A stretch of DNA of 64,000 nucleotides from positions 100,211,340-100,275,339 of the forward strand of contig OY740772.1 in assembly GCA_963513935.1 (NCBI GenBank), written 5' to 3'. Shown piece by piece: positions 1 through 12,100 of this stretch (position 1 is the stretch's first letter; every line of letters starts with the position of its first letter). Under the pieces are notes generated by a model, which was not told the DNA's origin, searched no databases, and saw nothing but the letters and a program-made list of their open reading frames with translations. Source of the stretch: Aphrophora alni. Taxonomy: Eukaryota; Arthropoda; Insecta; Hemiptera; Aphrophoridae. A program made the translations under genes and the position numbers.

Positions 1-16
1 CAGAGGTAATTAACAT
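1..16 (-). CDS. MBF2 family secreted protein, first-exon fragment cut by window edge
   Basis: The minus-strand reading from the ATG at 16-14 gives MLITS, the same first residues as the complete exon 1 at 13208-13374. The rest of the exon lies to the left of the window. This shows that at least one more gene copy precedes unit 1. Its TATA box is at 55-62. Confidence 0.8.
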
Positions 17-54
17 GTTCTGGATATCTTTGTTGTTACTTCTCAAGCTTACTG

Positions 55-62
55 CTTATATA
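55..62 (-). promoter_or_regulatory. TATA box of the left-edge MBF2 gene
   Basis: On the minus strand this reads TATATAAG, 39 bases upstream of the ATG at 16. The same box occurs at the same distance in the other two exon-1 copies. Confidence 0.6.
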
Positions 63-1046
63 TGAATTTTTTTATTAGAAATAATAGACATCATATCAGT
101 TAATTTAAGTCAAGTGTAGCATAATGAGGGTTTAAATAAATCAGATTGATTATTTAATACAAAAAGAGTTAATCAATTTAAATAATCTTGCTTAGCTAAC
201 ATTAGTTAGTTATATCAAGATAGGGAAGGGGAGAGGTGATTAAACGAAGAGTAGGCGAGATGTAGTTTTCTACAGGGGTCTTTCGGTTGGCCACGAACTA
301 ACTTTTTAAAAACTATTTTCTAAATTAATATATCGGTGGTAGATTTTTCGTTTCTAAAATAGATATAAAAATGTATTAACGGTTAGAATAATCCAATTTT
401 TATCTTGTCTAAATATTGCGTTTTCTCTTATCTGTGTGCCTAAATTATGATCTATCGTAACAAGATATTCAGTCATAATGATTCTCCAACCTGACAGGAA
501 CAGCCTAGAGGATTTTTAAGCAGAAAACTGTATGGGGGCACCACACAAATTTACACAAAGTAATTCTTACGCTCAGGTAAAAAGAAAGTTGTGATATTTA
601 TAAAGATAAATCCTATTAGGAAGTCAAAGTTACCATTAATTGTCTGAAAAGTAAAGATAAGTGATTTTAAATTTATAATTTGGAGAAATATATTTAATTA
701 TAGGATCAACAGAGATCACATATTTTGTTAGTTACAAAGTAGGTATTTAAGCGCTTAATTGAAACTGAAAACTTTTTAAACCAGTTCCCACGTTTAATGA
801 ATTTTTGCTAGCAATTAAGAGGAACTACATACATTTCGTTAATAACAAAGTTGTTACATAGTTAAAACTTAAGAGATGATAAAAATCCCTTCTAAGATTT
901 CAAAATCATACCTGGTTTTAGCTTAAACACCTCTAAAACGCCAGGTTGGTGTACGTATTATGTTCTTATGTGAGTTCTAGCAGCAATATCTACCACCTGG
1001 AACCTAATTGTAAAACATTTTTACTTTCTTTATTTTTGGTAAAAAA

Positions 1047-1305
1047 AACCACTCGGTCATCATCGTCTTATAAAATAAATGAAGATAAAATAAAGGTACC
1101 CAACTTTCGAATACTTTTATAGAGTTAGATTAAAAAAAAAAATTAAAATCGGTCAAGAAAGATCTGATGAGATAGGTAAGAAAGAGATCTAACCCCAGAT
1201 TATACGAAAAAATCTGTAGATCTAGCTAGGGCGCTTTGGGATTGCTACGTCTGTACTCATTATAGTGTCGCAAGATATCTGCGGTGCCCATACTTCTCAC
1301 TTAAT
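1047..1305. repeat. Dispersed family A element (SINE- or MITE-like)
   Basis: This is one of at least eight related stretches of about 200-250 bp in the window. Shared landmarks in order are CGGTCATCATCG, CTTATAAAA, a motif like TCGAATAC, a motif like AGAACAAGAGTTGGTC (degraded here), GATCTAACCC, GTAGATC and GGGATTGCTA. No tRNA-like A/B box, coding capacity or clear terminal inverted repeat was seen, so the class is open. Confidence 0.6.
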
Positions 1306-1468
1306 TTTACTGATTAGATATTTTTAGTAATGTTTGATAGCTAAAGAATGATATACAACATGCGAGAAATTTAGTTGTACTGTTTTGAAGATTTATATAA
1401 AACCTGTCATTGTTTTTGTACAGCTGATTTCTATAGCTATTTTTATTTATTGTGAATTTACTACTTTA

Positions 1469-1469
<1 letters not shown>

Positions 1470-1524
<55 letters not shown>
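1470..1524. repeat. (AT)n microsatellite
   Basis: About 27 AT units. The matching tract in unit 2 is about six bases shorter. The plus-strand reading frame across it is an artefact of the repeat. Confidence 0.9.
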
Positions 1525-1527
<3 letters not shown>

Positions 1528-1891
1528 GTATAAAATTGAAAATCTTTCGTATGTAATGGGATTGAATTTCAAGAATATTTGTAGAAACTGTGTTACATCA
1601 AAGAATTATGTTCAAAACTTAAAAAAAAAAATATTTATTACGGTATAAAAAATAAAATTGTTTTGTCCTTTGTTTTTCATCTTTATATAAATATGTCATT
1701 TTGGTTGTAGTGCGAAAAATTATAAAACAATATTTTACATTTTTCGACTATTTAAAATTTGAGCTAAATTTATGACAAAATTATTACACTACTATCCCAA
1801 TCTAAAGAGGAATAAAAGTGTTGTTACAATTTGTTCACAAAATATTTTGTTTAGTTTTTGTATATTTATATTCACATAATTGTAAAACAGT

Positions 1892-2168
1892 TTAAACAAT
1901 ATTTGATGAATTTCGTTTTCCATGAATCCTAATCATGAATTCAAATCCATGATTTCTTTGTGACTTTAGATGAAATCCTACATTCGGACAACCAACACCT
2001 CCCGATGTGTGAAAAGCATATCCACCGTGACCATCTAAATAATTGTCAATTACCTCAAAAGCTGTTACTATTATCTGTAGATTAGAGTTTGATGGTGGGT
2101 AAATCACATCTTTTGAAACCACTCTCAAGAACTTTGAACTGCAGATTATTCGATGAGTGAAATATAAT
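1892..2168 (-). CDS. MBF2 family terminal exon B (intact)
   Basis: This minus-strand exon starts after the acceptor TTTATTCTAG at 2168 and ends at a TAA at 1894-1892. It is 277 nt and enters in phase 2. Residues in order include KFLRVVSKDVIYPP, then FEVIDNYLDGHGGYAFHTSG, then GGVGCPNVGFHLKSQRNHG, with a short tail ending NSSNIV. The pattern GG(Y)xFHxSGGVG..VGFHxKSxRNxG is the core of the secreted MBF2 family (named after a Bombyx coactivator, but most members have signal peptides). I found no dedicated first exon between this exon and exon A. It is in phase with exon 1 at 13208-13374, so it may be an alternative last exon or an orphan. Exons A and B share about half their residues. Confidence 0.75.
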
Positions 2169-2586
2169 CTAGAATAAATTAATTACATTTATTAATTTTT
2201 TTATTATTCAAAAACTCACAATTTATATTACACTTTTAATAATTGAAGATTCACTTTATATTCATTCTTTCATTAATTAAAGAATTTTTTATTGTAAATA
2301 TAAATTCATTACAGTGTAAGTAAAAAAAATTAACATTGTGTTGTTGTTTTAAAATTTCATTAAAAGAAATGATACCCACCAAAGTATCTAATTTCGTAAA
2401 TACAAATACTTTAAATATATACACAAAAGACTTTAATACTAAAGCAGGTAGAAACTGATTCATGTGACTTACAGAATCGGTTGTGGTGTCCTTTTAGAAA
2501 AAATACATCAAGTTTGATTCAAGAAGCACGATACTTAGGAACTATATGTATTTAAACGTGGCTAAAACAAACTTCATACATTTTAT

Positions 2587-3745
2587 TTGGGTAGAAAAAT
2601 TGTTAATAATTTATCTTCAAAATATAGTTATTGTGATTGTAGCCACAGTATTGCTTGTAGTTGTATCAATATTTATGAAACTAAATCTTTGAAATATCTT
2701 TGTATTGTATTGGACAATAAGTTGAGCTGGAAACCACATATAATTAAATTAAAAAACGAATTGAATATTTATATCAGAAAATTTTATTTTCTGAAAAATA
2801 TATGTCCCATTTGGATGCTAGAGAGAATCTTTGCGCTTATTGAGAGCAGGTTACAATATGGCATAGAATGTTGGGATGGCACTTATTTTGAAACTGTAAA
2901 GCCTATTAGTGTCTAATAAAAGCATATAGTAAGGTTAATGTTTAAAAAATCTAAATCTCAACATTCCTTTCAGTTATTTAAAAAAGCAATTTTTTTGCCC
3001 TTCCGTTCTTTCTATGTATTTAAAGTTTTAAGAATATTTTTTATTAGGAGTGGGAACAATAAGGTGGAACATATAGATGATAAACCTATTCTGAGATCTA
3101 AATATAATCATAGGATACCACTACCTCGTAAAACAGCGTATAGACATTTCTATGTCTATGATGCACCAAAGTTTTTTTTACATGATACCACATAAAATCA
3201 GGGAAATGAAATCTTTAAAAATGTTTTTAAAACTGTTGAAGAGATTTTTATTTATAGATAAATTAGATAATTGGTTTTAGCATATGTATATTGTGATGTG
3301 TGTGTGAATGTAGTAGATGAAGTTTAGTTTATTGTGTCTCTTGTGCCTTACAAATCTTTTACTAGCCTGTTGTTTTGCTTTTTGTTGCTTCAAACTGTGA
3401 AGTTAGTTTATGTATGATTATTTTTTTGATGTTGTTTTATTTGTGTGTAACTAAGAATCCTTCTAAGAATATTTGTTTTTAGTATAAGGATATCTTCAAT
3501 TTCTGCTTGTTAAATATTTTCTATTGTGATGGAGGGTCCAATATAGGCTTTTCCTTAGGACCTCCTACATTTCTCTTGTGTGATTTTCTTCCGTCAGTTT
3601 AAATTTTTTTTTTTAATAAGCTATTTAGGGTATTGTATTATATTTTTATTTGTTGTGGTATGTTTTATTGTGAATTTTGTATTTGTTATAGTGTATAATC
3701 TTACACATGAGAAATAAAATAAATTATTATTATTATTATTGTTAT
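2587..3745 (+). mobile_element. 5'-truncated non-LTR retrotransposon (LINE), RT C-terminal part and 3' end
   Basis: The frames at 2587-2916 and 2938-3195 form one broken protein. The first has KSLKYLCIVLDNKLSWKPHI followed by a region like IESRLQYGIECWDGTYF. This resembles the stretch after the catalytic YxDD of LINE reverse transcriptases (KYLGxxLDxxLxWxxHI). The second continues with PLPRKTAYRHFYVYDAPKF. The palm domain and its catalytic aspartates are missing. The 3' side ends in AATAAAATAAA and a (TTA)n tract near 3724-3748, a typical LINE tail. The protein is interrupted by stops and a frameshift at about 2916-2938, so it is inactive. Confidence 0.75.
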
Positions 3746-3752
3746 TATATGC

Positions 3753-3787
<35 letters not shown>

Positions 3788-3790
3788 CCA
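3724..3790. repeat. (TTA)n and (GTATAT)n microsatellite at LINE 3' end
   Basis: A TTA tract at 3724-3748 is followed by five GTATAT-type units at 3757-3787. It abuts the LINE 3' end and probably arose from its tail. Confidence 0.8.
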
Positions 3791-4109
3791 TCGTCATTTA
3801 TAACTACTCTATTTTTAATACATTTACACAATTTTATATTGCTTTTAATAGAAACAATCTTTTCCCCTCAAACTTTAAAGTCATTCTAAATATTTCTTGA
3901 CTATGTATATTTTAATTTAATAATTATGTTTATTTAAATTATGTTTAATTTTAATTTTTCACATATTTCTGAAATAATCTTTCTCACAATCTTTCAACTA
4001 CATTGAAATGATAGTACTTAGAGAGATAAATTAAATAATTATTCATCATAGTTATTTTTCTTAGTGTTTATGGTTAGGGAATATATATATATATATATTT
4101 ATATATTAT

Positions 4110-5535
4110 ACTAAATGTGTTTAGATTTTTTATGCATAGAAGACACAGGTTTACCTTACAAAGTACTCCTAGAAGTACAAAAAAGTAAAAACACAATATC
4201 TGAAAAAGAGAACAGTGTTTAAAAATGTATCAGAACTTTAGTGTTTTATTGTGTTTTTCTATTTGTGTACTACTAATACCAAAGACCAATTTTTAAGGTA
4301 AACTTGTGTCTCCTATCAATAAAAAAACTAAACATACTATGTGCCCTATTACTGTACTAAGTACTGTATATTATTTGAAAAGTAAAACTGGCGTAAAAAC
4401 AATAAGATAGAATTATTATATTTATAGAAACAGTGGTATTAGAATATCAGTAAACTATATCATTTTATAAATACTGGTATCTTCTTTACATTTAAATGGT
4501 TGTGTGAATTTAATTCAAAATACCCACTCTATAGATATAGTTGTGACAATGGTTCAGAGTGCCAATCGTCGTGAAAGGCAGTCAATAGTTGCATAGATAT
4601 TCTGGCAATAATTCAGATAAGAACTACACTGATAATTCAGGAATGCTTGTTTTATCAAGGAACAAATATTTTATTGAGTTATTTTGTTTGGATGTCTCCA
4701 ACTGCTTGGGATTAAAATTTTTTTTAAAAGGTTATTGTTTAAATTGCATGTTAAAAACCAAAATAATGGAAACATTCACTCAATATAAAAATTTGTAAAA
4801 ATACATTGATGGTTGTAATAAATAAATAAAAGTTTAGATCACAAAGCGTTTTATCATTAAATGATACAATTTTCCAATGTTTCAATATTATTCAGATAGA
4901 TAATTAGATATTAATAGATTACTAAACTGTTAAATTGATAAATAACAACGATGTAGAGTATTTTGTTCATAACTAAAAGATATTATTTATTTATTTTTTA
5001 GACAGAACTTACTATATTTTTTAAACAACCTCATTTATTGTCTAATAAACTAAGGAAATTGACGCCGGTTAAGGTTCATTTTGAATTTTTGCCAATTATT
5101 CTTGGACTGTAATAGATGTAGGTTTACAATTTTCCACATGGATTTGTATTATTAATATGTAGTAAAATAAATATGAATACTTTTCACTCAAATTTAAACG
5201 AAATCGGTAGATAGCAACCAATACTTTTGTTTGAGTCCTTACGAGAGTACGCTGGAGCGAAATTATTAGACCAGATTTTGATAAAATTATAATTTTCTAT
5301 TTTTTTATGGCATTTACCAGCAAATTTTTTATTGTTGTGAAAATGAGAGAAAACGACCAAAGGATTTGCTAAAATACACCAACATATCAAATTTAATTAA
5401 AAACGTTCTAAAAGTTCGATCTGTAAAACAATTCAAATACGACAGACATCAGATAGATAGACAGACTGATTGATCCCTGACAAAGATAATTCCATAAACC
5501 ACTTGATATTTTAATTACGGAACTTTATCAGTTTT
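4110..5535 (+). repeat. Dispersed family B repeat with internal palindrome
   Basis: A reverse-oriented relative lies at 30336-31000. Shared landmarks include AAACTGGCGTAAAAAC, GGTATCTTCTTTA and CCACTTGATATTTT. The segment 4141-4311 is an imperfect palindrome whose arms begin AGACACAGGTTTACCTTA. The right part carries GACAGACATCAGATAGATAG, related to CTGTCTGT-type motifs in other repeats here. No protein domain is recognisable. Boundaries are approximate. Confidence 0.55.
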
Positions 5536-5539
5536 ATGT

Positions 5540-5800
5540 ATTTATGACTGAATGATTGTTTGTATTAGAATATTTTGTATGTTGTATTGTTCTATAAGTA
5601 TCTGTTCAACATTTGAACGATTGTGTAAATTTCATTCAAATATACACACAGAAATTTTATATTAAGTTTTGAATAGTTGGCAGTGGTACAGAGTGCCAAT
5701 TGTCATGAAAGGGCTTTAAAAATTGGATAGATTTTCTTTCAATGATTCAGATAATTTGGGAATGATTGTTTTATTTTAGCATTTTATTAAAACCTTTCTT
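5540..5800 (+). repeat. Second, diverged family B fragment
   Basis: It resembles 4490-4650: both carry CAGAGTGCCAAT, a motif like CGTGAAAGGC and then ATTCAGATAA. It lies next to the longer family B copy, so this region holds two adjacent insertions or an old internal duplication. Confidence 0.5.
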
Positions 5801-6436
5801 ACTACTTGGGATTAAAAACCAATTTGTAAAAGTTATTCTTTATATTGCGTGTACAGAAACAAAATTAATCGAAACATCTATTAAATATTGCAACTAAAAT
5901 ATAATACGAATGCTGTTCAGAAATTAACTTCCGTTTGGATTGTAAATAAAACTAAATACAGATAAAAGATGCGTATGGAACTTGTTCTGCGGGGAATATT
6001 ATTAATAATTGTGGTTTATATCTTAATATAATTAAACCTACAATGTTTTGAAAAATCATTTTAATAAATCCTTTACAATATATAAACATTTAGCAGTTCA
6101 ACGTGGAAATTTGATGAAATATAAATATATAATATATAAATAATGAAATAATATATTTCGTTCACTGGCCACGCATTCTGAACATTTGAATGATTTATTA
6201 ATGATCACACAAATGTATTTCGACACTTCGACATCTTTAACGGCACGTATTTTTATATAATATAATTACACAATGTATTTTAAAATAAAATAGTAGAAAT
6301 TCCTACTTTCTTCAAAACGTCTTTTTTATTTCAATCTTTTGATTGGCTAATAATGGCTTCACTCGATTGTCATTTGTACAATTATAAATTCTACCATGCA
6401 GAAAATCTAAAGCACAGTATTCGTAGACATTCCAGC

Positions 6437-6526
6437 ACTTTTGTACTCAGCAGCACTATATACTCACCAGCACTTTTGTTCACACCTCCACTTTTGTACT
6501 CCCCAGCACATATGTACTCACCAGCA
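6437..6526. repeat. 18-bp minisatellite, array 1
   Basis: About five units close to ACTTTTGTACTCACCAGC are seen, one of them 17 bases long. A second array of the same unit lies 510 bases downstream. The reading frame across it (6353-6556) has a repetitive translation and no recognisable domain. Confidence 0.85.
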
Positions 6527-6713
6527 GATACTGGGCTACCTCTACGAGAGCTGTAGTGCCATAGGATAAGGTAAGTGGTACTTAATAATCATTACAATCG
6601 AATGAAATATGTATGGTAAGTTTTGTTTGTACTACAGTATGAATTATTAAAACATCTTGTTATTTTTTTAGAACATAAAACATTTCTTTTCTTTTCTCCT
6701 TCTTGTTCAAATA

Positions 6714-6855
6714 TGAAACACTTTTTTGTCATCATCGTCTTATAACAAAAAAAAGAGATTGAAAAACGATACATTATAACCCAAAGCCCTCGAATACACT
6801 AAGGCTCAGAAAGAACAAGAGTTGGTCAAAAGAGACTCTTTAGGATGATTAATAA
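6714..6855. repeat. Family A fragment
   Basis: Contains GTCATCATCGTCTTATAA, CCCTCGAATACACTAA and GAACAAGAGTTGGTC in the family order. It lies between the two 18-bp minisatellite arrays. Confidence 0.6.
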
Positions 6856-7037
6856 TGTAAATGAATCGGAGAAAACCAATTATAAACAACATTCAAAGAA
6901 ATATGTGGAAGTTTTGATTGTTTGAACAAAACCTACAAATTATAGTAGATATGAATAAAACAAATTATAGTAAGAATTTTTCAAAACTAAATGTTATTCT
7001 TTTCAGAACACATACTTTGTTTCGTAGAATTTTGAGT

Positions 7038-7145
7038 ACTTTTGTACTCACCAGCACTTGTATACTCACCAGTACTTTTGTACTCAATAACACTTTTGGA
7101 CTCACCAGAACTTTTATACTCACCAGTATTTTTTTACTCATAATT
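7038..7145. repeat. 18-bp minisatellite, array 2
   Basis: Six consecutive 18-bp units are seen, the first being ACTTTTGTACTCACCAGC. The period is exact, so the + frame 6918-7331 reads as a repetitive STFVLT-like peptide. That frame has no known domain. Confidence 0.85.
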
Positions 7146-7487
7146 AACTTAGTAAGCCATTGTTTGTCAATTATTTTTAAGCAATATCCATTTGTGTTAT
7201 TTATAAATAACATTTTAATAGATGTAATTAAAACAAAGTTTGCTTCATATCAGGATTACAGTACGTTTTTGTTAGTTAAAATAATTAAAACCTCTGTGAA
7301 TAAAGAAATAGTTAAATTTAAAGGGTTTTAATTTCCCTTGACAAAACATGTTATTTTGAACGTATTGTGATGGTAAACAAATGATATTGAGTTTTTCTGT
7401 ACTATATCCTGATTTGAGCCGTTATCTTACAAAACTATTTACTGTCCGTATTTTGTGTAGAACTATTACAATAACAATAACTAAACT

Positions 7488-7575
7488 ATACCTTTATGTA
7501 GCTCATGTATCACTGAGGATGGTGACTTTGTCGTTGAAACGCGTTTGATTATGTAAACGTAATTTTTCTGAGATT
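7488..7575 (+). repeat. Dispersed repeat end with hammerhead-like core
   Basis: The stretch GTAGCTCATGTATCA is followed by CTGAGGA (7513-7519), a possible stem GGTGAC/GTCGTT and GAAA (7536-7539). A third stem from ACG..TTT with AAACGT could follow. A related sequence is at 53104-53170. This order matches the CTGANGA...GAAA core of hammerhead ribozymes found in Penelope-like elements, but I could not find a convincing stem I. Confidence 0.35.
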
Positions 7576-9009
7576 TGGTGTTCGAGTTTTGTCTATTAAT
7601 AAATTTTGTATTAAATCGTTACTGACAATTTTGGGAAACTCAAAATATGCTAATTATTTATTTTTATATGGCAGATAACACAAAACTATAAAAATGGGTT
7701 CTAATTTATTTCAATAAATATGTTCGAAACAATTCTAGGTACTAATTTTCAACAAAATTAAAAAAAAAAAAACGTTTTGATGAAATAACTGTTGGCCATT
7801 CTAACATACAGATATTTGGAGACAATGTTTCTCGGTATTAAAGGTTGCACTTCAGTAAAATTTTATGAAAATTGACAAAGCCAATGTTTATAAAATTATA
7901 ATTTCTTTTTTTTTCTGACCGCAGCTACCACCAAATTTAGAGTTATCAAACAATAAATTGTTTTGGTTAATCTTCAATTATAAATTTGCGTGTACCAAGT
8001 TTGACCCTTCATATTTACTATGTATCTACTTATTTATTAATTAAAATAACTTCAATTCTAAATATTTTATTGTTTAGTATTACATTCTTCGTACGTTGTA
8101 TGTACAATATTGAAAAAATAAAATCCCTAACATAGTTTATGCTACACTTTGCTTCAGAACGTTTTGTAACTTGTGTGAATTATAAACAACGTGTAAATAT
8201 ATTGCTTGTTTTATATTGTACGAATTATATAAAATAAATAAAATATATAACAACTTCTATATAAAAGGCGTGGTTTAATTTAAGGAAATATTTTACTAGG
8301 TTTGTAAATGACTTTTAAAACTTTGGAATTTTGGTTACAACATTAAAAAATGATAAAGTTATTAATTAATTCATTTTTTAACACTTTTAGTCTTAACCTA
8401 CAAAAGTTTATAATAACAAGAGAATTCTATTTTTAAACTACATATATGAATCAATGCTTGGAATGTCATTTAACCGAAATTAATATTTATAACCTTAAAC
8501 GGTAAATTAAAAGTGTAATATAATAAATATGACTTATTATTAGCATAATTAATTACTTCAAAGATTATATTACATTTAAGTTAAATAAAAATTGAAAACT
8601 TTGATCCAGGTTGTTGTGAATTTGGTCTGTTATCAATTTTGAAGGTACTTTTTGGTATCATCCTTTTGTTTATTTTTATCAGTTAACTAATTTTGTTATA
8701 AATGCAGTCTAACCAATTAACTGTCAACCATACAATTTAAATATCAAAAAAATAATATACATTTTCAACCAACATCGTCAATGCGATATTTGCTAAACAG
8801 GAGAATATTTTTCTAAGATACCACTTCTTATTGTATTTGGATCTACAGACCTTAGTTAGACTTGGCTTCTTCTACAATTAATCTTCTCTTCTCTGTCTGT
8901 ACCTCACCTCCATCCTTCAATTTACATGGCCCTAAGATTTGTAGTAAAGTCACACTTCCATCTAAGTAAGTTACTACTACCACTACGAAAGTAAACTTAA
9001 AGGGGAATT

Positions 9010-9060
9010 AAAGTGTTGTTATTTTATTTTATTTATTTATTATTTTTTTTTTTTTTTACA
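9010..9060 (-). terminator. Candidate poly(A) signal region of the exon-A transcript
   Basis: On the minus strand, 60-110 bases past the exon A stop, the sequence holds several overlapping AATAAA hexamers (AATAAATAAATAAAATAAA). The same cluster is present in unit 2 near 22362-22412. Confidence 0.5.
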
Positions 9061-9121
9061 AAATGATTTCTTTAATTTTCATATTCACAAAATTTTTAAA
9101 AAATTCACAATATATTTTAAT

Positions 9122-12100
9122 CTATAAGATTTTTCCAAATATTCTAATCGTGTATTGAACTCCACGGTTTCTTTTTGACATTATATGAAATCCTACAGAA
9201 CCCAATCCAACGCCTCCTGACGTGTGAAAAACATATCCATGGTGACCACGTAAATAATCGTCCCTTACCTCAAAACGTGATATAATGATATCATCAGTAA
9301 AGTTTGCTGGTGGATATACCACGTTTGTTGAAACCACTCTCATGAACCTTTGGTAAAGCAATACTGGTTCCAAAAATATTAGGCTGGAATAAAATAATTA
9401 CATTGAATGATTTATTTATTAGTCAACAACCCAAAATTTACAGGTATCATTAGGCCGTAAATAAATGACCATTCACTTCATAGCCATTCTTTCATTAATT
9501 AAAGAAATTTTAATAGTAAATAAAAATTATCTAACCAAAATATCGACATCATCTAATAATCAATATCACAACAACCCATATATGTTCATTTCATCTTTTA
9601 CATATATTTGTGTAAAGAAACAATATCCGTCAGTTAAAAAACATAATTTATGATAATATGATATTAAAATGTGAAGTAAGGTGAACATGACGAGATGAAT
9701 TGTGTTGTAACTTGAAAAGAATAAATATTTTGACGTTGTTTTAAATATTTTACTTAAAAAAATGATATCTACCAAAGTGTCTTATATTCAATTTTGTAAA
9801 CACAAATACTTTACATATATATACAAAGGAATTTTATACTTTAAAATTTGTAAAAATTTATTCATATAACTTAAGAATCGGTTGAATGTGAATTTAAGCA
9901 AAACATATTAGGTTTAATTAGAAAAGTATTGTAGTAGGAATCGCAATTACTAGAAGTACCACCATTTCGATTAAAAATGACTACTTTCATTAGTGGTGAA
10001 CATGCTTACTATGTGTTTTGGATCAACATATTCTACAGTTCATCGCAATTTTTATACTCAGTATGGAAAGATCCTCCAAGTTGGCCTACAATTAACTCTT
10101 AGCAACAAAGTTTTGTTGAGATCGGTTGTTCCGTATGACATAACAGAGACTGACAAACCCCACACAGCTGTTAGCTCGCACAGTGTCAACTTTGTTCTCG
10201 AACCCACACAAACAAGTTATAACAACAAGTTATTGGTGCAGTAAAATAGCTCGTCATGAAATCTGTACAGAAATTTTGGATCAAATTGAAAACGTAGAGA
10301 ACTTTCTGGACAACGTAATGTTTAGTGATGTGTTTACATTCCACATCATTGGCAACAAACAACTACAGAATATGGGTGTGTAAAATTGCCTTTGTATCTT
10401 CGGAGCAAGTTTATAATAATCCAAATCTGAATATTTTTTTTACCCTCAGAAAATTTAAAATGTTCTTTTTCATAGAGAAAACAATAAATGGTATCATGTA
10501 GCTCCACCTCAATTTTGTGCAGAGGTCCTTTAATTCCTTAATAAGGACTTCGATTTGTCGTGCAGGGCCGATTGTATGGCCGCCTCGCTTATCAGATTTC
10601 ACTCTCTCGATCTTTTCTTATGAGATTTCTTTACTTACTTCTTCGGACGACTTCCATGGACTATGTCATTGTATTCATTGAACATCGCAGCATCCAGTGT
10701 CCAGTTTTCTTTTATTTAGAAAACATTCTCAAACTCCCATTATCTCCAACAAAGTCTACAGGGATTCCTGGCGGGTTCTGTGAGAAGGACCGTATCAGGA
10801 TATCCTCCAGTGTTTTCTCGCTCTTCCTCACCACAGTATCCACAGATTGATCCACAGATTGTCTTTATGGCAATACCTGCTGTACTGGCTCAGATTGGTA
10901 ATTATTTGACTTCAGGTAGGATATTTGTCATATCACTATTAGTAGTCACACAGGTCCAAAACGACGGTTTAATAAATAACTTCAGTGTTTTTTTTAAAGA
11001 AACATAAACCTATTTTTAAACTTATTTATAATGTAACTTATCTGAATGTTGACATGCTTTTAAACTCGTAAAGTCCTTTTCGAAACAGTCTTGAAAAGGA
11101 TATATACCTTTAACTTTTATAAATCATACCATAGAGTATGTGAACCAATTAAAATAATAAGTTTAGTGTTATTGTGAAAAGATATTAAAACATTGAACCT
11201 TGAATCATAAAGAATTACAGTCTTAGTAAGCCATTACTATGATTTCTATTGTTAATTCTAAATTCACCCTTTCCTACTTTGAATTTAGATAATAATTAAC
11301 ATTCAAAAGTTTTGTGCAAACAAATTATGTTGTAGGTTTAATTTTACCTATAAATTAATAGATTTTTGCAAATTATACTATTCGAATCAGTATACAATTG
11401 TTTGGTAGTCTTACCAACCCAGAATTATATATTTATATTTTCATGGAATGGTAATTTTTGTTAAATTTTCATATATACCAAAGTTTGAAATTACTACAGT
11501 TTCCCGCCAAAATAAACAGTACTGAAATTGTAAGACTTTATTTACATAGTTTTAGCAACATATACAATTAATAGGAAGCAAAATCGGTCAGACTAGGGCA
11601 ATAACATGTTCAATATGACCTCCGTTTAGTTTTAGACAACACTCGTATCGTGTTTTAAGGTTTCGTATCATTTTGGTGAAGAAGGGTTGATTCATACTCC
11701 TTATACATATGGTTATTTTTTCCTGGAGTTGGACGATGGTAGCTGGTGGGTCTTCACGGAAAATCTTCTCCTTCAAATTCTCTAGGCGTAGGCGTCAGGT
11801 GGTGTAAAATCGGGAGAGTGGGCTGGGTAAGGAAAGTTTGTTCTAATGGCGATGAGGCGGTTACCAAAAGTTTCTTGAAGGAAAGCAATGTTGGTTAAGG
11901 CAGTGTGGCTGGTTGCGCCATCTTGCTGGAACTATTGTGAACGAAAAAAAAACAGGTTTCGGGCACGACAAAATCTCCTGAGAAGGTATCCTATAAAACT
12001 ATCAAGAATGACCCTATATCGGTCATGATTTACAGTAAGAGGATTTCCATTATTGTCTTCAACAAAGTATGCACCAATTATGCCTCTCCCTGACACAGCG

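Noticed and set aside
1385..1648. Open frame of 87 codons on the plus strand (and its unit 2 copy)
   Set aside because: Its middle is a translated (AT)n microsatellite and its length changes with repeat number; no domain.
3707..3889. 60-codon plus-strand frame with Tyr-rich start
   Set aside because: It reads through TTA and GTATAT microsatellites at the LINE tail.
6437..7145. Minisatellite arrays considered as a CRISPR-like array
   Set aside because: Units are contiguous with no spacers, and the genome is eukaryotic.
6918..7331. 137-codon plus-strand frame with a repetitive Thr/Phe/Leu pattern
   Set aside because: It is the translation of an 18-bp minisatellite with AT-rich flanks; no start context or domain supports a gene.
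8259..8269. TATATAAAAGG on the plus strand as a promoter
   Set aside because: No start codon, signal peptide or domain-bearing frame follows within a reasonable distance.
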